Shown here in pieces: positions 43,134 through 51,004 of a stretch of DNA of 64,000 nucleotides. Source of the DNA: Gordonia hankookensis. Its GTDB lineage: Bacteria > Actinomycetota > Actinomycetes > Mycobacteriales > Mycobacteriaceae. The stretch is from NCBI RefSeq assembly GCF_014673215.1, contig NZ_JACWMS010000006.1, positions 186,001-250,000 of the forward strand. The letters run 5' to 3'. Positions within the stretch are counted from its first letter, which is position 1; each line of letters opens with the position of its first letter. Made by a program: the position numbers and the translations under genes. A model generated the notes under the pieces. The model was not told where the DNA came from. It ran no database searches and worked only from the letters and a program-made list of their open reading frames with translations.

Positions 43134-43573
43134 CTCTCGGCGGTTGTCGCGATCAGCCGCGAGTCCGCCATCGCAGCAGTGCGATGCCGCGACAGCGACT
43201 GATACGCCGGGTCGGTGACCATCTGGCGGAAGGCCTCCGGACTCGGGTAGCGGACCAGGAGGATCGAGTCCCACTGCTCGTCGGCAGGCCCGATCACGGT
43301 CGGCCCGCAGTCACCGTGGTAGATGACCTCTGCCCCGGCCTTCTCGAGATGCGGAGTCGCCGCCTTGCCGTAGATGCGGTAGGCCTCGGCCCCGGAGATC
43401 GGCTGTGCCGGCGCCAGTTCCTCCGCCTGGGAGTAGTCGGCCACCTCGCGGTAGCGGAGCAGATTGAGCATCGTGACCGGTTGATCCGCCGGCAACTCCG
43501 ACAGCTGCTTCGCGAACTGTCCTCTTTGTGGATCGATGGCGCGCCGGTCGGCGGGCGGAAGGTCGGGGCTCAT
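43130..43573 (-). CDS. DUF1330 family protein
   Basis: A 147-residue protein with a ferredoxin-like (dimeric alpha-beta barrel) fold: PVTMLNLLRYREVADY, ISGAEAYRIYGKAATPHLEK, GAEVIYHGDCGPTVIGPAD, QWDSILLVRYPSPEAFRQMV, DPAYQSLSRHRTAAMADSRL are the successive strands and helices of DUF1330 proteins. Function unknown. It begins seven bases after the acyl-CoA dehydrogenase stop and is surely in the same operon. Confidence 0.83.
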   Translation of the reverse strand: MSPDLPPADRRAIDPQRGQFAKQLSELPADQPVTMLNLLRYREVADYSQAEELAPAQPISGAEAYRIYGKAATPHLEKAGAEVIYHGDCGPTVIGPADEQWDSILLVRYPSPEAFRQMVTDPAYQSLSRHRTAAMADSRLIATTAES

Positions 43574-43579
43574 GGTGGG

Positions 43580-45262
43580 TCAGTGCCTTTCGAGGATCGC
43601 GGACAGGTCGGCGCCGTCCGGCAGCGCGCCGTACTCGAACTTGCGGTCCTCGCCGAGACGGGCCGCGATGAACGCGTCGGCCACCGGTGCCGGTGAGAAC
43701 CGGACGAGCAGCGACGCCTCGAGGGCAAGGGCCATCGACTCCACGACGGAACGGGCGCGCCGTTGGGCCGATGCCGCGTCGAGGCGGGCGAGCTCACCGA
43801 GGTGATCGCGGAGGCTGTCGAGATGGGTGTCGAGTATCCGGCTCGAACCGCGGGCCAGGGAGATCTCGGCGTCGAATGCCGCCACCGACTCCGGCTCGCG
43901 GGTCATCGCCCGCAAGACGTCCAGCGCGATCACGTTGCCGGACCCCTCCCAGACGGCCATCACCGGCTGTTCTCGGTACCGCATCGCGAGCGGGAAATCC
44001 TCGGTGTAACCGTTGCCGCCCAGGCACTCCAGGGCTTCGTACGAATGGTGCGGGCCGCGCTTGCAGATCCAGTACTTGGCGACCGCGGTGGCCAGCCGTC
44101 GGAAGGCGCGCTCCTGATCGTCGGCGTCCTCGTCGTGGGCGCGGGCCAGGCGGATCGCGGTGACCGTCGCGGCCTCGGATTCCAGTGACAGGTCGGCGAG
44201 TACCGCGGCCATCGCCGGCTGATCGGCGAGCGTCGCACCGAACGCGGCGCGGTGGCGGGCGTGCCAGACCGCCTCGGCGACGGATTGCCGCATGCCGGAC
44301 GCGCTGCCGAGGACGCAATCCAGGCGGGTCTGCGCGACCATCTCGATGATGGTCCGCACGCCGCGGCCCGGCTCGCCGATCATCACGGCGACGGTGCCGT
44401 CGAGTTCGATCTCCGACGACGCATTCGACTTGTTGCCGAGTTTGTTCTTGAGCCGCTGGATGCGGAAGACGTTGCGGGTCCCATCCGGCAGTACCCGGGG
44501 CAGCAGGAAGCACGAAAGGCCTTCACCTGCGGGACCTTCCGCCTGCGCCAACACCAGGAACGCATCCGACATCGGGGCCGAGCAGAACCACTTGTGACCC
44601 GTGAGCAGGTATTCGGCGCCGGGACCGCCACCTCCCACCGGCTTGGCGACCGTGGTGTTGGCGCGGACATCGGAGCCGCCCTGCTTCTCGGTCATCGACA
44701 TCCCGAAGATCGCCGACTGCTTGTCGGCGCTCAGGTCGGGGGAGTAGCTGCGGGACAGGGCCTTCGGAACCCACTGCGCGGCCACGTCGGGCTGCAGTTC
44801 GAGCGACGGGATGACCGCGTGGGTCATCGACACCGGACAGGCGTGGCCCGGCTCGATCTGACCGAACATCATGAATCCGGCGGCCCGCACCACATGGGAG
44901 CCGGGCTGCGGGTCTGCCCAGCAACGGGTGTGCGAGCCGTGGGCGATCGAGGCGGCGATGATCCGGTGGTACGCGGGGTGGTACTCGACCTCGTCGATCC
45001 GGTTGCCCCACCGATCGTGGGTGTGCAGCTCGGGCGTGATCGTGTTGGCCAGGTGTGCGTCGTGCTGGAACTGCTCACTGCCGACCAGGGCGCCGATCTC
45101 GCGCAGCTCGTCGTCGGCCCATCCGCCGTCGTGGCGTCGAACAGCCTCGCGGAGAACGGTGTTGAGCTCATATTCGTTGATGTCGCGACGGGGCGCGGAC
45201 TGGTTGAGCACCGTGTGCGTGACGTGGGGCTGCGGTGTGGTGTGGGTGTCGGACTGCGTCAT
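43580..45262 (-). CDS. Acyl-CoA dehydrogenase family protein, AidB-like
   Basis: A 560-residue flavoprotein, longer than ordinary acyl-CoA dehydrogenases and similar to AidB. Diagnostic stretches are ITPELHTHDRWGNRIDEVEY (AidB-type N terminus), FGMSMTEKQGGSDVRANTT (FAD/substrate loop), LTGHKWFCSAPMSDAFLVLA, and the C-terminal ECLGGNGYTEDFPLAMRYRE with VWEGSGNVIALDVLRAM. AidB of E. coli binds DNA and is tied to alkylation damage; its actinobacterial homologues may be true dehydrogenases. GAAGGAAAC precedes the ATG. It follows the TetR gene on the same strand across a repeat element, and DUF1330 follows it; TetR control is inferred. Confidence 0.88.
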   Translation of the reverse strand: MTQSDTHTTPQPHVTHTVLNQSAPRRDINEYELNTVLREAVRRHDGGWADDELREIGALVGSEQFQHDAHLANTITPELHTHDRWGNRIDEVEYHPAYHRIIAASIAHGSHTRCWADPQPGSHVVRAAGFMMFGQIEPGHACPVSMTHAVIPSLELQPDVAAQWVPKALSRSYSPDLSADKQSAIFGMSMTEKQGGSDVRANTTVAKPVGGGGPGAEYLLTGHKWFCSAPMSDAFLVLAQAEGPAGEGLSCFLLPRVLPDGTRNVFRIQRLKNKLGNKSNASSEIELDGTVAVMIGEPGRGVRTIIEMVAQTRLDCVLGSASGMRQSVAEAVWHARHRAAFGATLADQPAMAAVLADLSLESEAATVTAIRLARAHDEDADDQERAFRRLATAVAKYWICKRGPHHSYEALECLGGNGYTEDFPLAMRYREQPVMAVWEGSGNVIALDVLRAMTREPESVAAFDAEISLARGSSRILDTHLDSLRDHLGELARLDAASAQRRARSVVESMALALEASLLVRFSPAPVADAFIAARLGEDRKFEYGALPDGADLSAILERH

Positions 45263-45273
45263 CGTGTTTCCTT

Positions 45274-45410
45274 CTCATCTCGCTGGTCGAGTGGCTGCGA
45301 AGTCGTGCCGTGACCTCATCCCGCTGGTCGAGTAGCCACGAAGTCATCCCGCGACCTCATCCCGCTGGTCGAGTAGCCACGAACGAAGTGAGTGGCGTAT
45401 CGAGACCACC
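45274..45410. repeat. Intergenic element with three 41-bp tandem copies
   Basis: CTCATCCCGCTGGTCGAGTA, completed by GCCACGAAGTCATCCCGCGAC, begins at 45274, 45315 and 45356 (period 41), and the element closes with GTGGCGTATCGAGACCACC to 45410. The first copy abuts the ribosome site of the AidB-like gene and the last lies inside the 3' end of the TetR gene. Confidence 0.88.
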
Positions 45411-46034
45411 CGCCAACGTCCGATCGAGAACCTGCTCGGGTATCTGCAGATTCGTGAAGATCACGGCGACAGCATCTTCGAGGTTGTCGTCGAAGTCGGG
45501 ACCTGTCGCGGCCTTCTGGACGATGAGCCCGAAGATGGCCGACCAGAACGCTTTTGCCTCCACCCCGATCTCGGCGCGCAGTTGCCAGCCGGTCCGGACC
45601 AGGGTGCGCATCAGGGCCTCTTCGCCGCGTTCGTGGAGGGTGCGCAGCGTATCGCTGATGCTGTCCCGGAGATCCGCGCGACGCGAGACGAGGAGCATGG
45701 CAGTGGTGAAGAGTTCGACGTTGCGGGCCTGCGGACCGAGCAGCGACTTCACCAGGGTGGTGGTGTACTCACGCACCGTGGTCGCGGACGCGGCGGCATC
45801 CTCGGCGTGGCGGCCGGCTCGTAGTACGGCCGCACACGCCACCTCGACGAAGAGTTGCTCCTTGGAGCCGAAATAGTACGTGACCTGGTTCGGGTAGGCC
45901 CCGGCCCGCTGACAGATCTGCGCGATGGACGCCGTCTCGCCATGTTCTGCGAACACCTCGGTGGCCGCGGACAGCAATGCGCGACGTGTCGCCTTACCGG
46001 CTTCACGCGTTCCGCGTCCGTTTGCGCTGGTCAT
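45357..46034 (-). CDS. TetR-family regulator with C terminus encoded by a repeat element
   Basis: A 225-residue regulator. The HTH spans residues 12-60: KATRRALLSAATEVFAEHGE, TASIAQICQRAGAYPNQVTY, then YFGSKEQLFVEVA. The effector domain has RADLRDSISDTLRTLHERGE and FWSAIFGLIVQKAATGPD. The last 17 residues (GGLDTPLTSFVATRPAG) and the stop are a translation of the palindromic repeat element, so the native end was replaced or extended. ATG 46034 is preferred; a start at 46067 would fall inside a palindrome (TGTTTG-N5-CAAACA) that is more likely an operator. It probably regulates itself and the AidB-like operon downstream. Confidence 0.83.
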   Translation of the reverse strand: MTSANGRGTREAGKATRRALLSAATEVFAEHGETASIAQICQRAGAYPNQVTYYFGSKEQLFVEVACAAVLRAGRHAEDAAASATTVREYTTTLVKSLLGPQARNVELFTTAMLLVSRRADLRDSISDTLRTLHERGEEALMRTLVRTGWQLRAEIGVEAKAFWSAIFGLIVQKAATGPDFDDNLEDAVAVIFTNLQIPEQVLDRTLAGGLDTPLTSFVATRPAG

Positions 46035-46049
46035 CGCCACCTCATCGAG

Positions 46050-46066
46050 TGTTTGTATGGCAAACA
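46050..46066. promoter_or_regulatory. Candidate TetR operator
   Basis: TGTTTG-TATGG-CAAACA, 15 bp upstream of the TetR start codon. Symmetry and position suggest autoregulation. Confidence 0.5.
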
Positions 46067-46275
46067 ATAAATGACGGAGTGGTGGGGGTCAAGGACGAAT
46101 CGGGAGTCAGCTTGCTAGCAGCAGCAACATCCGCCTCGAGTGGGGATAATCCGATGGGTCTGCTGCACGGACAGGTGACAGTTTCGGTGTTATGCCGCAG
46201 TCCTTCGACCCTGCCCGGCGTGGGTGTGGTCGGACATTGATCGATGAGTCGTCCCAGCGAGACGTATCGCCGCGA
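46067..46275. other. Left edge of the accessory island
   Basis: About 210 bp between the 5' end of the TetR gene and the 3' end of the exonuclease gene. No gene, tRNA or clear terminator was recognised. Confidence 0.35.
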
Positions 46276-48123
46276 TCACGCCGTGACCGCGGCTGCGCAG
46301 TCCGGGCATCGATGCGGTCGGCGGCCACGGGCACGTGGACGTTCCCAGCTCCGTGAGCAGTCGATGCAAACGAGGATGTCAGTGCCGACAATCGATGTCG
46401 GCGGACCGGCGGCGGACGCTCTTACCGATGGAGCGCGACGACATGGCGGGCACACCCGTGTACGACGGGTCGCGGTCCAGGAATCGCCGCACTGCTCGCA
46501 GACGCTTGCGACGCCGTGGCGGCGAAGCACTGTGACGGGCAGTCCTGTGCTTGTGGTTGCTGCGGTGAGGAAGTCGTCGAGCGCGGCAATCGGAATTCCG
46601 AACTTGCGGGCTGCCTTCGCCTTTCCGGAAAGGGTGGCAGGGTCGGCGGCGACGAGTAGCCCGCATCCTTTTGAGGTCACGGCGTCAACCGGTGTCAATC
46701 CGTGTGCTGTCGCGATGGCGTGCAGCTCGGCTCGCGGCAGCGCGCGGCCGGCGGTGTCGCCGTCGCCGGTGAAACACACCGTCAGCCCCGGTTCGAGCGA
46801 GACTACGTCGTCAGTGAACCGGAACGGGTTGGTGCGGGTGGCCACCACGTGGGGGTCGAGGTTCAGGAGGGCTGCGACCCGGACGAGTCTGTCTATTTCG
46901 TCATCGGTGACGATTCCGTCGTCGAGTGCGGTGTCAATCAGATCGTTGAGGAAGCCGCGATGAGCTCGGGCGATGTCGGCTGCCGAGAGGCCGCTGTCAC
47001 GGGCCAACTCCTCGAGTTCGGCTCTCTCTGCCGCGCTCAGTTGCAGATCGGCCAGGGCCTGATCCAGCAGCACGGCATAGTCGGCGACGTCAGGTTCCAG
47101 GTGAATATCACTCGCCAGTTCGACCAGATACGGTGCGGGCTCGTGTACGAATGCGCCGGCAGCGCGCGCCACCAGTTGGGTGGAGCCCACTGAGCAGATC
47201 CCGGTGTGTGCGGGTTTGCCGGCAGTCGCGAAGCGGTCGGCTACCGCGAGTAACAAGCTTGCGGTAGCGCGCGCATCGTTGGCAGCGCAGTGTGCGCCGT
47301 GAAGTATAACGGCGTGGTCGCGGCAGGCTGCGGCGAGTTTGCGTCCGGTTACCGCTAGTGTGTCGAGGCCTGTGCCCCAGCGGATATCGATGCCCGCACG
47401 GGTCAACTCGCTGCCAATCATGCGAGTGTCGAATGAGATGTTGTGGGCGACGACGACAGCACCGTCGAGGCGGGCTGCTACCGCAACAGCGATATCGTCG
47501 AACGACGGGGCATCGGTCAACATTGTCGGAGTTAGGCCGTGTATCCAGGTAGGGCCGACATCGCGGTGCGGATTGACCAACGTCTCGAACTCATCCCGAA
47601 TCTGTCCGTGCTCGTCGAGCGTAATGATCGCAATTTCGACGACACGATCGGTACGTCCGAGTCCGGTGGTCTCCACATCGACCACTACGACTCGTTCTGC
47701 GGATCCCATCAATGCTCGCAGCGTCGGTACCGTGACGTTGTCGGCACTGATTGCTGAAGGTTCATTGACCGGCGAGGTCTCGCTTGGAACGAAGTCACCA
47801 ACCTCAGAAACTACGTGCGCCGCAGACGGTTCAACGGACTGAAGCTGGATGAGTTCTACTCCCCGGGCATCAGACTCTTGAGGTGGCAGGGTGTCAGGGG
47901 ACGATGTGTTCGTTGGCATTGATGCTGCCAGGCGTTGCTGGGCGTGGTCGTGGGTAGTTGCAGTCCACGTTGCGCCGTCGAACCACCGCAGGTGGGCTTG
48001 GTGCCAAGGGTCGGCGTACCAGCCTTGCTGAGCACTCGTCGATTGGCTCCAGTTGGCACCGTCGAACCATCGCACTGGAGCCTGGCGCCAAGGATCTGCA
48101 TACCAACCGGCCGGTGCGCTCAT
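46276..48123 (-). CDS. DUF2510 x2 - DnaQ-type exonuclease - TerB-like - BRCT - zinc ribbon protein
   Basis: A 615-residue multidomain protein. Two DUF2510 modules lie at 6-27 (GWYADPWRQAPVRWFDGANW) and 34-53 (GWYADPWHQAHLRWFDGATW). A DEDD 3'-5' exonuclease domain spans about 143-297, with Asp149 and Glu151 (VDVETTG), Asp232 (HNISFD) and His278/Asp283 (HCAANDARAT) all in place, so it should be active on DNA or RNA. A TerB-like helical region is at about 345-425, a BRCT domain at about 445-520 (LTVCFTGDGDTAGRALPRAE ... SKGCGLLVAADPATLSGKA), and two zinc ribbons end the protein (Cys 542/545/558/561 and 586/589/606/609). A repair or defence role is inference. GGGAGGACC precedes the ATG. Confidence 0.85.
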   Translation of the reverse strand: MSAPAGWYADPWRQAPVRWFDGANWSQSTSAQQGWYADPWHQAHLRWFDGATWTATTHDHAQQRLAASMPTNTSSPDTLPPQESDARGVELIQLQSVEPSAAHVVSEVGDFVPSETSPVNEPSAISADNVTVPTLRALMGSAERVVVVDVETTGLGRTDRVVEIAIITLDEHGQIRDEFETLVNPHRDVGPTWIHGLTPTMLTDAPSFDDIAVAVAARLDGAVVVAHNISFDTRMIGSELTRAGIDIRWGTGLDTLAVTGRKLAAACRDHAVILHGAHCAANDARATASLLLAVADRFATAGKPAHTGICSVGSTQLVARAAGAFVHEPAPYLVELASDIHLEPDVADYAVLLDQALADLQLSAAERAELEELARDSGLSAADIARAHRGFLNDLIDTALDDGIVTDDEIDRLVRVAALLNLDPHVVATRTNPFRFTDDVVSLEPGLTVCFTGDGDTAGRALPRAELHAIATAHGLTPVDAVTSKGCGLLVAADPATLSGKAKAARKFGIPIAALDDFLTAATTSTGLPVTVLRRHGVASVCEQCGDSWTATRRTRVCPPCRRAPSVRASAAGPPTSIVGTDILVCIDCSRSWERPRARGRRPHRCPDCAAAVTA

Positions 48124-48283
48124 ATGTTGCGGTCCTCCCTGAGTTCGGATGCCATACAGTATCGGTCGGCACTGACGAAAATGGTCGACTGATGTTCGTG
48201 TCGATGCCGACATGCCGTTTTGTTCGGAAACCACTGTCCGACGATCGTGCAACGAGGTGCCGCCGATTGGACGCCAGCTTGGA

Positions 48284-48787
48284 ATGAATACAATTCGGGA
48301 AAAGACTGAAGTGTTCGAAGGAGAAGATGTCGCGGGACACGCACTTCAGGCCGCGCATAGCGTTATCGATGACGCTCTTAACTTCGACAAAGATCAGAAA
48401 CCGTTAGAGAAACTCATGATCGGTTGCTGGAAGATCCTAGTCAAGCAGCTCGGACAAGGCTCAAGTGTGCGGGGGCGGATGCGACGACAGAAATGTGGGT
48501 ACCGGACAGGCGATTCGTGTAACCTCGCCGAGCGCATGCCCTATGCGGCAGACTACTTGGCCAGAACTCTTGTGACCCAGTTTCCGAAGGGCGAGCTGGA
48601 GGAATGGTTGGTTCCTGGACTTCGTGGAAGGTCCGTGGGCGTCCTTCGAATGGGCGATCGCCCCCCTTGGGCCCTGTCGCCGGTCGACCCGCTCGTACGC
48701 GACGCGCACGGCCTCGTCAGTCGACCAAATTCGACCGCCATACGTCTCTGGTTGGCTTATGATTTGTCCGCACGTGAGGGCATGTAG
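48284..48787 (+). CDS. Hypothetical protein, island gene
   Basis: An open frame of 167 codons with no recognisable family. The N-terminal third looks protein-like and helical (EKTEVFEGEDVAGHALQAAH, SVIDDALNFDKDQKPLEKLM, IGCWKILVKQL); the rest is Arg-rich and less convincing, so a frameshift or a decayed end is possible. Base composition is lower in GC than flanking genes. It is divergent from the exonuclease gene and upstream of the hydrolase gene on the same strand. Confidence 0.4.
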   Translation: MNTIREKTEVFEGEDVAGHALQAAHSVIDDALNFDKDQKPLEKLMIGCWKILVKQLGQGSSVRGRMRRQKCGYRTGDSCNLAERMPYAADYLARTLVTQFPKGELEEWLVPGLRGRSVGVLRMGDRPPWALSPVDPLVRDAHGLVSRPNSTAIRLWLAYDLSAREGM

Positions 48788-49014
48788 CTGCCGCTGGGAC
48801 CACATTGGCTACGAGACGGCCATGAGTGCTCGGCCTCTGCCTGACGAGCAGTGCGCACTCACTTTGAAGAGCCATCAAATGACAGGCAATAATCACCGGT
48901 ATCAGCCGTCAAGACGGCGCTTCCTGGAACTGGCAGCGAAACTTGCGCGACTTGTGTGTGGCTCTTGTGAGCGTGTGCCATCCTTGTGAAAGGCTCTATT
49001 CTGAGGAGGCGGTT
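48788..49014. other. Region between island ORFs
   Basis: About 225 bp of mixed composition that ends in TGAGGAGGCGGTT, the ribosome site of the hydrolase gene. No terminator or promoter consensus was recognised. Confidence 0.35.
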
Positions 49015-50601
49015 ATGTACGTAGGTCTCGCGTATGGCAGCGGAGTCTCGCAGCTCAGAGTGCTCGAAACTGATATCGGTAATCACGAAGAGATTGGCCA
49101 ACGATATATCAGTCACACGCATATTTCGCCCGAGGAAATTGTTGACATGGCCGACGTTGTGTGGGGTGACCTCGGCGTTCCAGAGGCGTTGTGGAGGAGA
49201 GTGGGCAGAGAGGCAACTGCGCCCATCGGAACGGCGACTCAGCCGCCCGGACAATGGCTTCCGCACCAGTTCTCCAATAGTGCCAACATCGGTAGCCTGA
49301 GAGCAACCGAGGAGCTGTTTGGGCAGATGTGTGCCCGGGAGGGAATCGGGGGCCAAGGACCCGCGATCGATTTTCGCACGATTCAGTCGACAGGTGGCTC
49401 GGGAGTGAGCACCTCGCTGATCCTTACCGGTGACGATGGGCAAATTGCCGGCGGCGTTGCAATCCTCTCAGGTCGTACTTTCATCGCAGGTGTTCCTGAC
49501 GAGGTTGACGACCTGCAGGTCTTTTGTGCGCCGAGTTCCTCACGTGAAGAGGAAGATATTGACGCTGCGTTCCGCGCACTGCAACAGGATGGCGATGAGT
49601 TTGAAGATCCAGAGATTCATATTTGGGCTCGTTACTATCTGGGTCGAAACTCCCAGACGATTGATTTTGTCGTTCCGAACGGCGCCAAGTTCCGGCCTCT
49701 GAAGACAATCGCTCGATCTGCAGGCGTGCTAGTCGGTGCCGCTGTGATGATTCTTTCCCGGAAGAACGCCTCGCCCACTGATCCATTTCGAAAAATTCGT
49801 TCGGTGCGGGCATCCGTGGTTCACCGGCACGTGGACGAAGAATGTCCAGAGCTAGCTGCAGGTTCCAGCTATGGCGGGAAAATGGCGGTCGCTGTACATG
49901 GGACAATGGCTACAGGCCACGACCTCGCGCATCACCTACAAGTCATCTTGCCGCATGACTATCGAGTCGTCCGGTACGAGCATGATACGTTTTCGCCGAT
50001 AGGCGCGAACTCCGAAGAATTGCGTGAATTGCTTGCCGCCGTTGATCCGAGCGACCTGATATTAGTAGGGCATTCGCGTGGAGGACTGGTTGCGGAGCAG
50101 TGCGCTCGACTGCTTGACCGTACACCGAAGGTGGTGACACTGGGTGCGCCCTTCTTCGGTACGCCCATGGTTGGGGCAGCTGACCTCGCAGTTCTTGGAA
50201 TGCGCTCGCTTTCGGGTGGGATTAGGGCCCTTTCGGGCAGTGTCATCGTCGATGCGCTGGCCATGTTCGTTGGATTCACGATAAAGAACACGCCGCAAGG
50301 GATAGCTGCAATGGCTGAAACTTCTGATTGGGTGGGACAGAGCAGAGCAAATCGAAGCCCTGCAGTGACATTGGCTTATGGCGGCAGGGCGCCGCGCGAT
50401 CCTCTGTCAGAATCATCAGGAGTCTGCGCGTTTTTGTCAGGGATTGGGTCTCGTGTGTTCTCTGATGCACATGACCTAGTCGTGCCTTCAGAATCGTCTC
50501 TCGGAAACTGTAAGAATGGATTCGAGGTTGTCTGTGATCACTTTTCCTATCTGAACAACGTCGATGTTACTAGTGGTATCCAAAGTATCGCTGCGAACTA
50601 G
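49015..50601 (+). CDS. Two-part protein: unrecognised N-terminal domain plus alpha/beta hydrolase (lipase/esterase-like)
   Basis: A 528-residue protein with codon use visibly richer in A/T than its surroundings. Residues 1 to about 265 match no family I recognise; they contain an acidic stretch (SSSREEEDIDAAFRAL) and one hydrophobic segment (IARSAGVLVGAAVMILS, 232-248) that may be a single transmembrane or buried helix. Residues 288-520 are an alpha/beta hydrolase: MAVAVHGTMATGHDL (oxyanion strand), Ser354 in LILVGHSRGGLVAEQ, LGAPFFGTPMVG, Asp487 in DAHDLVVPSES, His509 in CDHFSYL. The style resembles lipase/DUF7379-like domains that accompany CHAT proteases and other conflict effectors, so an immune effector acting on lipids is possible but unproven. 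GAGGAGG precedes the ATG. Confidence 0.75.
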   Translation: MYVGLAYGSGVSQLRVLETDIGNHEEIGQRYISHTHISPEEIVDMADVVWGDLGVPEALWRRVGREATAPIGTATQPPGQWLPHQFSNSANIGSLRATEELFGQMCAREGIGGQGPAIDFRTIQSTGGSGVSTSLILTGDDGQIAGGVAILSGRTFIAGVPDEVDDLQVFCAPSSSREEEDIDAAFRALQQDGDEFEDPEIHIWARYYLGRNSQTIDFVVPNGAKFRPLKTIARSAGVLVGAAVMILSRKNASPTDPFRKIRSVRASVVHRHVDEECPELAAGSSYGGKMAVAVHGTMATGHDLAHHLQVILPHDYRVVRYEHDTFSPIGANSEELRELLAAVDPSDLILVGHSRGGLVAEQCARLLDRTPKVVTLGAPFFGTPMVGAADLAVLGMRSLSGGIRALSGSVIVDALAMFVGFTIKNTPQGIAAMAETSDWVGQSRANRSPAVTLAYGGRAPRDPLSESSGVCAFLSGIGSRVFSDAHDLVVPSESSLGNCKNGFEVVCDHFSYLNNVDVTSGIQSIAAN

Positions 50602-51004
50602 CGGATGGACGAGTCTTCGAAGCAAGTAGCACGGAAATGATTTCCATAAATCTTATAGCCAGTGTTTTTGTTGAGCGCGCTGGCGGTGTCGTCCGCTGGC
50701 AGTCGCTTGGAGAATTGGCAGAAGATCAGTTCGCGAAGTCTCCAATCGGCAGAGGATCGGTCAAGGGGCAACGATCCCAATCCAGTGAGAAAATCCTCTT
50801 TGGCTGTTTCAACTTCGCTCTTGGCGCCGTACCGGCAGCTGACGAGCGTACCTCGGCACCTTCGGTGCAGTTGTAAAAGTGGGTGGTGTAATGAGCACCG
50901 CTAGCTAGTTCCAACCCGGCGGGACTTGGTTCGCCTCCGCAAGCTCCGCCACCGGCCGCGCTGCCAGGCAAGGGCCCCGCTCGGGACGCGAGTCCGTGCC
51001 GTAC
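50602..51004. other. Right edge of the accessory island, non-coding
   Basis: About 400 bp. Composition shifts from lower GC (50600-50890) back to high GC after about 50910. Short open frames on both strands (for example 79 codons at 50637-50876) lack a ribosome site and protein-like character. No integrase, tRNA end or direct repeat marking an attachment site was seen. Confidence 0.4.

Noticed and set aside
48461-48805. A minus-strand frame opposite the island ORF
   Set aside because: Neither strand is decisive, but the plus frame has a longer helical N-terminal part; the minus frame has no family or ribosome site.
48859-49443. A 194-codon minus-strand frame overlapping the hydrolase start
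   Set aside because: It overlaps a stronger gene that has a ribosome site and motifs; its product is not protein-like.
50637-50876. A 79-codon frame after the island hydrolase
   Set aside because: No ribosome site, no family match, composition like non-coding DNA; left as unannotated region.
46067-51004. Integrative element with integrase and attachment sites
   Set aside because: Composition suggests transfer, but no integrase, tRNA end or flanking direct repeat was found, so no element borders are claimed.
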